DNA of 64,000 nucleotides, taken from positions 203,298-267,297 of the forward strand of contig JADNRV010000067.1 in NCBI GenBank assembly GCA_015499995.1. Direction: 5' to 3'. The translations under genes and the position numbers were made by a program. This document shows, piece after piece, positions 9,120 through 20,871 of the stretch (position 1 is its first letter; the number at the start of each line of letters is the position of its first letter). A model generated the notes under the pieces. The model was not told the DNA's origin. It made no database searches and saw only the letters and a list, made by a program, of their open reading frames with translations. Source of the DNA: Flammula alnicola (lineage: Eukaryota; Basidiomycota; Agaricomycetes; Agaricales; Strophariaceae).

Positions 9120-11847
9120 ATGGCCTCCGATACGGGAGAGCAAGACGTTGTAATGAGCTCGGTAAGTTATGGTTTCCAATCTTTCCTTGTTGTCAAAATA
9201 CATATTGACGCGCCGAAGGACCACCCAATTCACCCACCCCCGGCTCCGGTCTCTCCTATGGCCTGGCCTTCGGAAATTTCGCCAGTCGTGATGATGGAAA
9301 AGGTATGTTCTTTAGCTTGTTTAGACGTGTCTAATCTGTCAACTAACCTCTTAAAGTTTAGAGAGTTGGAACGAAGGGAGCAGCAGATCGCTCAGCAACT
9401 CAGGTCCATCCACGCAGTAATAGCACGCGCAGAAAAAGCAGAACGACAAGTAGTACAGCTCGCCAGGCGGTTAGAAGACATAGAAAGCGTTCAATCCCAC
9501 GGTGCAAGCAACGCTGCAGTCATCCCCCCTGCAAGCAGCCACGTTCCAGACCGCCAAACGAGTATGCTAGAAGACGAAGGCAGAGGCTCAAATAGTTCTG
9601 TTATTTATACGCATCAAATCCAAACCACTGCTGCTCCAGCCAATCTCGGTGCTGTCAGCATTATGAGAGAAGGAGAACGTAAGTCACTAGAGAGCACTGT
9701 CTGTTTCAAAATGCACTCTATTGAGCAGAAACAGTTGGAAAGGGAAAGGAAAGGCAACAAGTCAAGCCACAAGACGAGGATATGACCGACGAAGAAGCAG
9801 AAATTCAGGCGGTGAGTAATAGTTGTGGTAAATAAAAATGGTACTGATATGAAATGAGCCAGATATTGACCTGTGCGCCAAGTCAGGACCCGATATACCT
9901 CGCCACCGCCAGATTCCCGAGAAGTATCATAGGCGCAAGCCCCGTTTTGGCGCTCAAGAACCGCACGGAGACTAGCACCGTTGGTCCTCCTGGTGATTTC
10001 CAGACGGTAAGTACCATCGAAGTTAGGACTTTGATTTATCCTTAATCGTATTCCTCCTATAGGGTCCTACTCCTCATGGAAATGTTCAGGTAAGCCGCGG
10101 TTCATTGTTTAGACAAGACTGCTTACGACTTTTTTCCATTTGGTTTCCAACTTCTCCTTGTTGTCAAAATGCATATTGACGCGCCAAAGGACCACCCAAT
10201 TCACCCACCCTCGGCTTCTTACTCAGCGCTAGATGTCCTACCGACTCATATCTGGCTCAATATACTTGACCAAATCATGCAGCACCTTCCTCAGGCCACA
10301 TTGTTCGATTTTTCTTTGACATGTCAAGCGTTTCGCGGAATTTCACTGCCCCTCATTTATCGCACCCTTATCTTCCACCCTTTCGCCATAGAAGGACATT
10401 CCAGGGAACACTGGAAAAGATCTGAGTGGTCCCCGCTTCCACCTATTCAAACGTCCCATGCAGTCCAATGCTTGGATTTTTACAGTTGCAATCGAATCGC
10501 AAACTATGTGCGCCATCTTGACCTACGTCCCCGGCTGCCAAGTAATAAATACACCCCGAAACTGCCGGTTGAAACGCCGGACGATCTTGACTTCCTGGTT
10601 CGCAAGTTCTACGAGGCCGTTCCCAGGTTCACGAACACTCAGAGTTTTGTGTGTACCTCCACCGAAATAGACGCCTTCGCGCTGCACCAGCTATCCCAAT
10701 TACCCAATTTACGAGACATGGACCTCGGTGGCTGCAACTTACTCTCGTCCGCCATGGTCGGTAGATCCCTACGTCTTAGTACCTTTAAATTCTGGCATAT
10801 GGCGATGCCTGATGAGCTAGCAACGGTAGGCGTCGACCGCTGGTTAGCCATGTTGGATCCGGACAGCCTTGAGTTCGTTCGGGTAGGCCCAGCTCGTGCA
10901 TCAACTCTATTCTTCCAGGACATCCTTTCCGCAGGCCCTTTCAAGTCGCTCTCCACCATAGAGATAGCTATTATGTCCGAGCAAATGCTCGCGTGTATCC
11001 CACTGCTTCTCTCCAAGACGCCGGCCCTTCGGCACCTTCAACTTCCTCTCTTTGGGTCAATACCAGGTGAAGGGGGAAAGCGGGTTGCTGAAGGTTTAAA
11101 GTCTCCTTTCGAATCGTCGACGCCCGACCTTGAGGATTATCACGGCCCTCACGAGCTCCTTCATGTGATTCTACCTCGATCTCCAGGGCATTCGGCTTTA
11201 CACAGGCTGCAACTTGACAGTCTTGGTAGAAACGGGGAACCTTTCTCTGTTTGCTTGCAGAGTTTGTCCTTGCCTGCTCACTCATTCCAGTTAACAAACG
11301 TCACCGAGTTTTCCACTGAGTTCATCTCAATCGAGTGCGATGATCTCGCAAAGCTGTTTGTCTTGCTTCCAAATTTGCGAGACTTAGAATTGTCCCTACA
11401 ATTCAAACTGACATTCCGGGGACAGAACATTACCAAAGAGGTATGTCCAAATTATTGTCAACTGAAAAGCCCCTTATTCAACTCCCAAAGACATTCTTGG
11501 ATGACGTTCTCAAACTCTCATTGCCATCCCAATTGCGGTCTTTGTCTTTCGACTGGACCGCCAGTGATTCCGTGGATGTGAATTCTAAACATAGAAAGGT
11601 CCAAGCCGAACTTATTACACGACTTCCACTGCTGGAGCGGTTGTGGCTTTGTGACTGGATGAAATCCGCGTATTTGTGGTACAGGACCACGTCAGGGAGA
11701 GAGTTATCGACAGTGTATAAAAGTATGCAACATCCCATTTTAATTGAACATAGGGGATACTTACCGTATTTTTCTCCAGCTGGAACGTTGCAAAACAATT
11801 CAGACGCCGCAGATGAACTTCGTAGAGTGTTTTCGAGGAAATTCTGA
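9120..11847 (+). CDS. F-box protein with N-terminal coiled-coil extension (8 exons, ~769 aa)
   Basis: Exons are 9120-9161, 9219-9302, 9357-9678, 9729-9811, 9863-10006, 10063-10089, 10190-11440 and 11491-11847. All splice phases agree and give 769 aa. Residues ~43-95 (RELERREQQIAQQL, AEKAERQVVQLARRLEDI) look like a coiled coil. Exon 7 begins DHPIHPPSA and then has an F-box-like segment (LDVLPTHIWLNILDQIMQHL, LTCQAFRGISLPLIYRTL), followed by leucine-rich text typical of basidiomycete F-box proteins. Such proteins recruit substrates to SCF ubiquitin ligases. Exon 2 and the start of exon 7, each with its upstream intron, are near-identical duplicates. A shorter gene starting at ATG 10169 is possible, but the joined model explains every frame. 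Confidence 0.72.
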
Positions 11848-11889
11848 TAAGCCTCCTGAGACAACCAGAAGAGAAGGAGAACTGTGTAT

Positions 11890-13490
11890 CAAATACAAGG
11901 GTCCTCCACGGCTGGGGTTCTAGAGGCTAATTTCGCTGTATCTCGCAGACAACCGAAATGGGTGGGCGACGAGACCGGGCGAAGACGAACGATTGGGATC
12001 CGGACAGTAAGAAGGTCGGCTAAGAGAGTGGGTTGTTCTTGAAGGTGCCCTCGTCGCTCGTGAAGTTGGATAAGAGCCGACAATAAAGTCCTTCTCAGTT
12101 TAGATCAAGGTCGTATTGTAGCTGAATGGCGATGGTTTAACAACGATTTTCTCCAGAAGCTCGATTAGCTCGATTGGAAGGTCGGCTTGCAAGAAGGCTA
12201 TGACAGTGATTGAAACGTCAATCAGGATCCGTGCATTCGGGCAGCGCAGTTGCCACAATCTAGGTGGAAAATATAAGAAACGTGAAAAGAAATATCAAAT
12301 CGAGTTAGACGAACCTGGTCAATGACTGCGCGACAGTGAACATTGTCATGAACGAGAACTTGGACCCAAAGGTCGGGCAAAGGAGGTAACATGCTTGTTG
12401 CTTGGACATTGAGTTGTCGTTGGTAATAGCAATGAGCTCCTCGTCGCAAAGACCTTTGGCATAAGCAATGTACGCCAAATAAGGATCGCGCGCCTCGCAG
12501 AATTTTCCGACTACCAAGAGTTCGTAGGGCTGTAATAATAAGGGTGAATTAAAAGGCCGACTTGAGGGGCATGGACCAGATTGAGGTGCGTCTGCAAGTG
12601 ACCTTGTTCGGGCTTGTTGCCTTTGAGGGCGTCGAGCACGGAGGTAGCCGGCTGGATCATGTTTTGAGACATGAAAATGTCGACAACCTAGAATTATAGG
12701 AAGATGAGTAACCATTTAATTTGTATCGTTAAATTGATACGTACTGGTTCGGTGTCGACAAGATGGCCATTCTTGAATGATTCGATAACTAAACTTGGGG
12801 TCTTCGCAAAGATCGACAATGGAACTGGACCCTCCTTCGCACTAAGCGATCTTGGGCTCGTGCAACATTTTGCAAGCCATCCGAAGGTATCTGATTAGGT
12901 AGGGATCGATATATGTAGGATTCTAAAATGGCAAGGATCAAGGTGATATCAAGGGCATTATCGGTTGTAATACGCACCCACAGAATCTTTGACACGGAGA
13001 CCATCAAGCTGCGCTTTTTCCAGTCAACTCCAGACCTCAGGCAGATTGAACTTAGTGACATTCCAGACCACGATCGATTGACGATCGATAGAAACAATGT
13101 TCAAGGAGGACATTGATCGTCGCTCAGACGCTGAGGCACATGCGCGGTCTCCATCCATGCTCTCGACGTGTCCCGAACGTCGTCTGGGATTGGAACTTGA
13201 AGCCTGATGATTCGGCCTCGTAAATTTGGCCTGAGTCAAAAGGGCATGTCATTGAACAAAGTCTTATCGAATCAATCCTGACGAGCTTAGGCACCGGTGC
13301 GATTGGCCGAATGAAGGGCGGATAACTGTAGATGAGCAGCGAAGACGGAAAGCGCCAACGCCTGCGACCTTCGACGCATAAACGGTCGACAAGTGGCCTT
13401 GTTCGGGCTTGTTGTTTTCGAATGCATTGAGCAAGGAGATAACCGGCTGGATCGTGTTCTGAGACATGAAAATGTCGACGACCTAGAGTT
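11890..13490 (-). pseudogene. Shuffled clathrin heavy chain fragments (locus 1)
   Basis: The minus strand holds recognisable clathrin heavy chain pieces, none in a full-length frame. Pieces include VDIFMSQN with NKPEQGHL twice (13490-13380 and 12690-12600), VNLPEVWS-like with EKAQLDGLRVKDS (13040-12970), IRYLRMACKMLHEPK (12895-12845) and [20 protein letters not shown] (12520-12460). Further pieces are PDLWVQVLVHDNV (12370-12320), VATALPECTDPD (12255-12220), ELIELLEKIV, LIQLHERRGH (~12070) and QPTLLADLLTV (~12030). In the real protein these lie between about residues 500 and 1350. Here their order is partly wrong and one block is duplicated. Clathrin coats endocytic vesicles; a working gene must be elsewhere. 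Intron-like breaks remain. Confidence 0.75.
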
Positions 13491-13639
13491 AGTATTACAT
13501 AGAAGGTAAGTAACCATTTTGTTTCTGTTGTTTGAATTTATATTTATGAATGCTGGAATGCAGGCGACGTCATTTGATGTGAGGTCAATTCTACCGGACA
13601 CGAGGCCCAGGAAAAGCCTCTCTAAATTACTTGAAGCAT

Positions 13640-15110
13640 CGTCATCCGTGAATAAGGTATCTCGTTGTCCAGATCTATATGTAAGCCTTCCTCATTGCCA
13701 CTCAGCAGCCCACCCTGCAACCAGTTTCTTTCCAGTGCATCGACGGCGCAGTTAGAACAAATGCCACAAATGCCTGCGACTCCGATACTTACGACCCGCT
13801 TTCCGCTGAAAATGTTCTGACTGCAAGATATGACCAATTTCTAGCGTCTGCCACCACCTCCACAACTTCCGGGTCTGGAACCAGTCTACAGCCAAGAAAA
13901 TACAACCTGTACTGACGTATACTCAGGCCCTCCCTACTCGTGCGGCATGCCTAGTCTCTTAAAACAGACCTTATAAATCAAATGATAATCGATCTATCTA
14001 TTCTATACTATAAATCGAAGAGGGACTTTCTCACGTGACAGACAAAGACCTGTCACAATTGATCACAGACAAACAAGTCACGTCTCTCTGCCGTTCGACA
14101 TCTAGGCCAACGGCACGCCCGTGCGAAGCATGGGTCAGACGGCTCGTTTGATATACACAGGCAATGGTCTGCGCGGAAATTTCCCGCGGGCGACGGTGCA
14201 AGCAGACTGAGGGCCAGCCTAAAGGTGACCAACAGTTTGATCTGTGACGAGCACTGAGCGTAGACTGCCTGCAATCTCGGCTAACGGCCTGTAGGCAGCT
14301 TGAAGGTCGATTAGTACGCACTATACCGCATTTGGTAAATTCTCCGAAACTACAATCCTGGTCTATTCACGAAAATGAGCATAAAATAGCAATATTTGTT
14401 GCACCTGTAGGGTGTATGTACCACGAGAACAGGAGAAAAATAGCAACAGGGACATAATGTAACATAAATAATGGCAAGACTAGCAACTTCCAGCGAAGAT
14501 AAACCAAACCGGTTCCTTCGAAGGCGGTGCCGTGACGTGGCGACGTGGCACCGCTCACGAATGACCTCTCGCCATTGCTTGAATGCATTTCTATAGAAGG
14601 ATGAGATGGGATATGGGACCTCTATCTATCGTAAACAGGAGTAATGAAAGAACTCACACTGGGGTGGATGTCTTCGATGACCATAATTGAAGGTCGTCCG
14701 AGTCTGATTGGGGCCAAAAGTGATGCCGTTGGAGGTCAGAAGAGAGGGCTGAAGGCTACTCAAGTGGGGAGGAAGGAGGGAAGGACTGGCAGTGGAAAGC
14801 GAGGGGAGGAGGTAGTCCGAGGGGAAGGGCTTGTGCGTTGGTTGAAGTTCAACATGGGGGGAAGAGGACAAGCATTGCTGGCAGTCACAGCGTGATGTGA
14901 AGGCGGAAATTCTCTAAGTGACAGTCCACAAGCGACGCGCTGCCCGGAGCTAGCCGTGCATGGGAACGGCAGTCTGTAGGCAGAGTACAAGCAGATATAC
15001 AAGATACCCACAAGCACAGTACGTAGGTGATGTGCTGGCAGTGTTTGCTAGCAACCAGTGGTTTAAATACACGAGAAGCTTGTAGGTCAATTTACGCTCT
15101 GCTTGGAGGC
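13640..15110. other. Non-coding stretch, no gene recognised
   Basis: No supported coding region, RNA gene or transposon end is seen. The only notable text is C/T- and A/G-rich sequence near 14700-14860. Confidence 0.4.
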
Positions 15111-15115
15111 TAGCT

Positions 15116-15181
15116 TACAGGTCACCTGCAAGTTGCACGGCCTACAGGTCACCTGCAAGTTGCACGGCCTACAGGTGACCT
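15116..15181 (+). repeat. Short tandem repeat, ~30-bp unit
   Basis: The unit ACAGGTCACCTGCAAGTTGC plus ACGGCCT occurs twice in full and then breaks off at ACAGGTGACC. It lies 35 bp before the left end of the inverted-repeat element. Confidence 0.8.
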
Positions 15182-15217
15182 GCGCGTGAACCATTGGCTG
15201 TGTAATATAAGGTCTGT

Positions 15218-16004
15218 TCCAACTTCCCGGACCTTTGGTGGGTGGGTCAATTCGGACATCTCGGACAAAAATTCGAACAACTTTGAACATCACGTGTCCG
15301 TTTTCCTAGTCTCGTACCAAGACCGTCCACGATTGAGCCTATTAGTATCCGTTTTCCCAGGTTCTAATCGCCATATTATCTTATCTCTGGCTCCGGCACA
15401 ATCTCTGTCTTATGGGTTTCACTGTTTCCACTCGTGGTTCGATACTCATTAGATATATTACAGATGTTAGCCATAGATATTATTCAATCCTATCACGATG
15501 CAACCAGAAACTCCCTCTCGAAATCCCTTCCCGCAAGCCGTCTTTACAATGCCTTTAATGAGAACACCTTTACCAAGTACAAGTTCCCGGAAAGCCAAAA
15601 CACCTGGATCGCAGCAAAAAACGGCACGCACTCCTGCCGAGAAGCTAACCTATATATTGGGAGCTCTCCATGAAGTCAACTGGACAGTTCCGGGTTTTCT
15701 AGAGGAGTTATAGCCCAGCAGTCTAACTGAGTGTCTCGTGGGGCTGTCCATTGCGGGACCGCTGCTTCGACAATTTCTCGAATAACGGTTCAGCCCTCAA
15801 GTGATATCCATGAGAAAGGTTCTGGGCTACTTGTCGAGCCAGCAGAAGCCATGAAAGTTGTAGGAAAGGGGTTCTGACTTAATCAACAACTACGAACGCG
15901 TCTCGCGTTAACATCATGTGATCTACGTATTAACTAAAGCCGATCGGATTTTCTTTTCCGTTAGAGCCGAATTGACCCACCCACCAAAGGTCCGGGAAGT
16001 TGGA
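15218..16004. mobile_element. DNA transposon remnant with ~38-bp terminal inverted repeats
   Basis: The left end starts TCCAACTTCCCGGACCTTTG and continues GTGGGTGGGTCAATTCGG. The reverse complement of the right end (16004 back to 15967) has the same sequence. The interior is ~790 bp with a short plus-strand frame at 15498-15713 ending EKLTYILGALHEVNWTVPGF. That peptide recalls the first residues of large transposon-linked proteins of mushroom fungi, but I cannot name it firmly. No target-site duplication could be fixed because flanking bases partly continue the inverted repeat. Likely a deleted, non-autonomous copy. Confidence 0.75.
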
Positions 16005-16055
16005 CTATAGACTAACTCGTGCCATATTCAATGACATATGCTATGATTTCGTCAG

Positions 16056-19000
16056 TTATAGACGACGGTGTCCGCACGGAGCTCAATGTTCTCGTATCCA
16101 TCCTCTTGACAAGCGAGCTTACTTGCCCGTTGCGATCCAAGAACAAGTGCGTTTCGAACGCATGAAGGCTGCAGCAGGGTCTGCGAAACGCAATGGGTCG
16201 AACATCCTGCCTGGAGATGCAGCTAACCGCGCCCCAGAAATGCATCTGGGCAACGCGCAAATCAGTTCTATTTCGGTGGATAACCCTATACGCGTCAAAC
16301 TGCCTGCTCTGGCTTCTTTAACGGAGAAAGCAAAAACGATGGCAAATTCTCCCCCGCTTACACAAAACTCAAAGCCAACGACAAAGCCGCCTTCTCATAA
16401 TCGTCCCACACAGCCCTTACCTGCGGATTGTTCGTCGAGACCTATGGACGACGTTCACAACTGGGATAAGGTGATTGGACTTCACGAGTCTTCAAGGGGT
16501 CACCATGGTTCGTCAGGTAAAAACGGCTTCTCTGACGACAGTAACGATGAGGTACCCGCCCATGTACCAGCTCTGAATCCCTCAGATCCTAGTAATTGGG
16601 AGGTACACACCGAAGAGAGTGCGTGGAGTGACAGCAACGATACCGTCGAAGAGACGCCACCTTCATCGACTCGGAGAGCCGCAACGAAAAGGAAAGAAAA
16701 CACATTTTCAGTCTTTGAAACTTCGATTCCTCCGCCTTCTCCGCCTCGACAATACCCAACCCCCGCTCCACGACGTCTACCTCCTAAACCAAGCGCAGGA
16801 AAAGATCTACCGCCAGCTGCTGCGCCAGAGATCAAACGACACCCTCGGCCTAGGAATACCAAACGGTGTAGAAACTGGTCACGTAATCAATGCTCTCTTG
16901 GATATGCTTGTAACTATATACACGAAGACCTGGATTACGACGACGACCCACCCGTAAGAAGTTTCTTCACCACAACGTTTCTCGTCTAATCGTTACTCTG
17001 GATAGGAACCACCCAAACAATTGCCTACTATACCTGCTGAATTACCTGCGACACCGGAAAGACCGATCGTCGGAGGCCTCCGGAATCCTATTCAAGCGTC
17101 CTTCATTAGCACATGCGGTTGAAATTCGGTTCAGGCTTCGAGATAGAGGACATCGTTACGGGGTTCGAGTCGCCTTGGGTATACGTGAGCGGTCTTCCAA
17201 GGGATATTGGCGATGCGAAGTTGAACCGGATGCTGCGACCTTTCGGAGAGATTTTCGAGATCAGACGACCCCTTAACCCTGCCTCTCCTATGACTGCCAA
17301 AATACAGTTCTCCAAGGCATCGGAGGCGTACAAGGCATTTACGACGCTTCATGGTGTTATTGAGTTTGGATATAAACTGGAACTTCGCATGGCCGTGGAA
17401 GGAAAACAGAATGGCAAGCTCATCAAGGATACCGTTGTTCGCATCGACTGGGACGCCCCCCATCGGAACGTCTACATGGGATATACCAATGAAGAACAGG
17501 CGAACGCGGCCATCCAAAAGGCGCGGCGTACCCCTTATGGCGATTACCTGACAGTTGCTGCTTTGCACACTGGCATACCGGCGGTGGGTAGAGTGACAGT
17601 CAAGTTCCAAAATCTACCTGTGAATGTCACTGAGGAGGGGATGGAGGTTTTCGGACCACACCAAGGCATGGTGACGGAGCGTCCCAACTATCCCGATTAC
17701 ACTGTTCAAGACACCATCAATGGCATCAAGAAGCTCTGTTACCAGTTCCGCTCAACGATGATCGACCTCGACTTCAGACCTCCGCCCTACAGAGAAGGCA
17801 AAATGTGTGCCTGGGCTTATTTTTCCACTCCCAACGACGCGAAGGCAGCTGCTGAAAACCTCCATGGTCGAAAACCTGCATATACCGGACATAATAAGAT
17901 CGTGGCGAGGCATATTAAGATGGTATCGTTCTTGTTGGCGGTGGACAAGTTCCGGAAAATCGCAGCGGAGATTAAGGCGTTCGCGGAGAAGATTTGGCGA
18001 CATGGTCCAAGCTACAATCTCTCAGTCCTCGACAAAACATCGTACATCTCGCTACGCTTGTACGGAGAGGATATGACGACTCTCGGTCGTTTGAAATCCG
18101 GGGTGGAGAGGATTCTAAACGGCGAACCACTTCTGGAGAATGGTAAAGTAGCCTGGGATGATTTCTTTGGTCGGCATCAGGGTATCCTCTTCCTCCAGGA
18201 TCTCGAGCGACAATTTAAAGGTGTCACAATCGAAAAAGATGCTCCACGGCGAACCATTCGACTGTTTGGTGTCTCGGAAGGTCGGACGGCAGTTCGTGAG
18301 AAGATCCTCCACAAAATGGCGCAGCTGCAGTTGCAAAAGTCGCATATCATTCGTTTGGACCCTCGCATTACGGCTGCTTTTTCGAACGGCGAGTATCACT
18401 CGTTACAGAAGCAGCTCGGCCCCGACAATGTGATGCTCGATCTTTGGCGTCACATCCTCAGGGTACGCGGTGACGAAGACGCCTTCATCGTCGTATCTGA
18501 GGCTGTCAACCGTGCCCAAATGAAAAATCAGTACAACCTGCCACGAATGGCAACTACTCGGAATGAATGTCCAGTATGCTTCAGCGAGGCGTCGTCGCCC
18601 GTACAGCTGTTTTGCGGGCATTCATTCTGTCGGGTATGCTTGAAGAGATACCTAATGGCAGCCGTCGATCACAAATCCTTCCCGTTGACTTGTCTTGGAG
18701 ACGAAGGAAAGTGCACGGAACGCATTCCTTTGTCCACGGCACGAGAGTTGTTGCCCGTTGGGGACTTTGACACTATCGTCCACGCAGCTTTCTCGGCACA
18801 TATCCAAACCCATCCAGACGAATATAATTTCTGCCCCACTCCTAACTGTCCGCAGGTATACCGCGCCGCACCGGAAGGCGTCTTCATCCAATGCCCGACT
18901 TGCCTCCTTAGGATTTGTCCAAACTGCCACACGGACGCGCACGATGGCCTCACTTGTTCCGAGTCGAGCGGCGGAGACGATCTTTTCAGAGATTGGGCAG

Positions 19001-19194
19001 GCAAGCATGACGTCAAGCAGTGTCCGGGTTGTAAGATTGCGATAGAGAAAGACGAGGGGTGTAACCATATGATGTGCACGATGTGCAAAACGCATATCTG
19101 CTGGGTGTGCTTGCAGACGTTCCCGAACGGGGAGGGCATATACGGACATATGCGCAGCGAGCATGGCGATTTCGGGCTGGGACCTATTATTTGA
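16056..19194 (+). CDS. CCCH zinc finger / RRM-like / RBR-type E3 ubiquitin ligase
   Basis: The 5' part (16056-16953) has a C-x5-C-x3-H half finger (RCPHGAQCSRIH), a polar linker, and a full CCCH finger (C-x7-C-x5-C-x3-H: CRNWSRNQCSLGYACNYIH). A donor at 16954 (GTAAGA) follows. The long frame 17113-19194 (693 aa) starts with RRM-like repeats (WVYVSGLPRDIG). Its last ~209 residues are a RING-IBR-RING module: CPVCF and CGHSFCRVC (RING1), CPTCLLRICPNC (IBR), CPGCKIAIEKDEGCNHMMC (RING2, with the catalytic Cys in GCNHM). RBR ligases pass ubiquitin through that Cys. The first CCCH cysteine (ICYDFVSYRRRC) would sit before the acceptor CGTCAG at 16055. The true start is not visible; the 15.2-16.0 kb transposon abuts the 5' side. 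The 16953-17113 join is uncertain. Confidence 0.75.
16954..17112 (+). other. Uncertain splice or frameshift zone inside the RBR gene
   Basis: Donor GTAAGA (16954) with acceptor GATAG (17005) opens an exon reading EPPKQLPTIPAELPATPERP and then GGLRNPIQASFISTCG. This exon hits TGA at 17120, one base out of step with RLKFGSGF, which continues the protein. Alternatively, the acceptor CATTAG at 17109 gives a 156-nt intron and an uninterrupted frame (DDPP joined to HMRLKFG). The first reading looks more protein-like but needs a one-base correction. Confidence 0.5.
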
Positions 19195-19780
19195 GCTTGA
19201 AACCTAATTGCAAAACGCAGAGAATTTGGGAATTGGAAGTTACGGGACGATTACGGCGTAATTTCACGAATGCACTCCCAAAACGATAGACCAGTTTCAA
19301 TCATTGTTGATGTTCAGCAGGATTTGGCCCTTTCGGATGGATGCATCAGTAGTCTCCCGTAGTCTTTTTTATTGTATTGATCGACGACTTACTCATCTGT
19401 ACTTAGAGGCGCAGGCCAAATTGCTGGACATTATGTAACAACTACCGTATTGTCGTTATCCAATACGCACGCATTGGTCCTTTCCGTCTTGGCTCCTGAC
19501 CCAGTGTGGACCGTAGTCCACACTGCGGTCTTTCACTTGGATCCATATTGTCGACATCGCTGGGACCTTCGTCCAGTCATGGACCTCAAATATTGCTGCG
19601 TATTCATGCTGCAGATGCCGTTCACACTTTACCAATAATACCAGTGTATATCTTCTTCGTTCGTGTGCTACCAACTGAACTTGAGCTTACAATTGTACGT
19701 GCAGATATTCCGGCATATATATGCAAGAATCACTTGAGTTAGTTTGTCGCAAGCGAAAACTGGAGAATCTGAACGACTAA
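19195..19780. other. Intergenic stretch
   Basis: This is the 3' flank of the RBR gene. No coding region is supported. A short inverted repeat (CAGTGTGGACCGTAGTCCACACTG, two arms of ten bases) lies at about 19501-19524. Confidence 0.5.
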
Positions 19781-19786
19781 GCCCTT

Positions 19787-20590
19787 TTGGCCCCGGACAG
19801 GAGACTCGCTATTCCTCTGGACCGAATGGTTGCGAGTCTGCAAGGAAAACGGGACCTGTCGCTTGTGAAACGAAGTATGCTTCCGCAGATAATCGTAAAG
19901 AATGTTGGAAAGACGACTGATCCCCTTGGTGCGCTGTCTTCCTTATGTCTGGAATTGTTAATAGCCGCTCTAGCATCCATATTCAAGCGAATGTCTGAAA
20001 CTCCCGAGCAGCAGTCATCCTCAGGCTCAGCATTGGACTTCACGGTGGCCTACAAGGTACAAAAGTTTCCAGCAATTCCGTTGTCGTTTATCGGCATTAA
20101 TTTTTTCTTCGGTTTAGAAATATACGATATATGGCAAGATCCCTATGTTAGTCGCTAGACAAGAACGGACTCTCGCGATTAATGGTGACTATACATGTCC
20201 GTACCATGCGAGACCTACCTTGCGTGTTCCGGGCAACTTTTGGGCTGAGCTTTCCTTGTCAGATCATGCCTTCCACTAATAAGGCCCGAGTGGTTTTCGA
20301 CAGTGGCAAGACGTCGTCGTACCACATCAAGAGCATCGCAAATTGCCAGCAATCTACCAAGACATCCTCTATCTTCAGATTAATCCTCAGTCGTGGTCCT
20401 GCAAATAAACGCTACGACTTCCAGGCTGAGAGTCCGAGACTTGCAGGTACATTGTTGGTCTGTTGGAGGTGCTTCTACGACGCAATCTGTGCTACTGAAC
20501 CATCGTTGTAGCTGAGATCGTGCAGAACATTAAGAACCTCAAGGCTGCTCTGGAGCGCTCTGGGACACAAATCGCGAAGGAGTCGGCAGG
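19787..20590 (+). pseudogene. SIN1/AVO1 (TORC2 subunit) PH-domain fragment
   Basis: Exons appear to be 19787-20056, 20118-20446 and 20512-~20588. The second reads YDIWQDPY and LAINGDY, then STNKARVVFDSGKTSS, YHIKSIANCQQSTKTSS, FRLILS, NKRYDFQAESPRLA. The third reads EIVQNIKNLKAALERSGT. This is the pattern I know from the C-terminal PH domain of fungal SIN1/AVO1, the TORC2 subunit that binds membranes and substrates. Stops and frame changes occur at about 20157 and 20230, and the N-terminal CRIM and Ras-binding regions are missing. Two introns are kept, so this is a DNA-level copy of a gene 3' end. Confidence 0.65.
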
Positions 20591-20871
20591 TTGTGTTATA
20601 AGATCTTTTTATGTTTGCATCTACTACTGTATACCTGTGCCACGGTATTTAATTATGTATTGCAGTTCCCTCTCTGCATATTTATCGTGTATTTGTGTAT
20701 TGCATCATTCTACCTCGCTAAACAATTTTAGGACGATTGGCATGATGATCGAGCAATATACCCTGGTCAGGACTGGAATGAAAAATATCAATGATGATGT
20801 AGTACAATGGTTGACAGAATGGCCGCGCTGGAAAGCTATTTGAAACAAGCAATGGATTTATTGATTCTATA

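Noticed and set aside
16000..16055. Start of the CCCH/RBR frame at TTG 16000
   Set aside because: TTG lies in the transposon's terminal repeat; a branch point and acceptor follow, so coding more likely begins at 16056 after splicing.
19501..19524. Perfect hairpin as a terminator
   Set aside because: Rho-independent terminators do not apply to a fungal nuclear gene; it is listed only as an inverted repeat.
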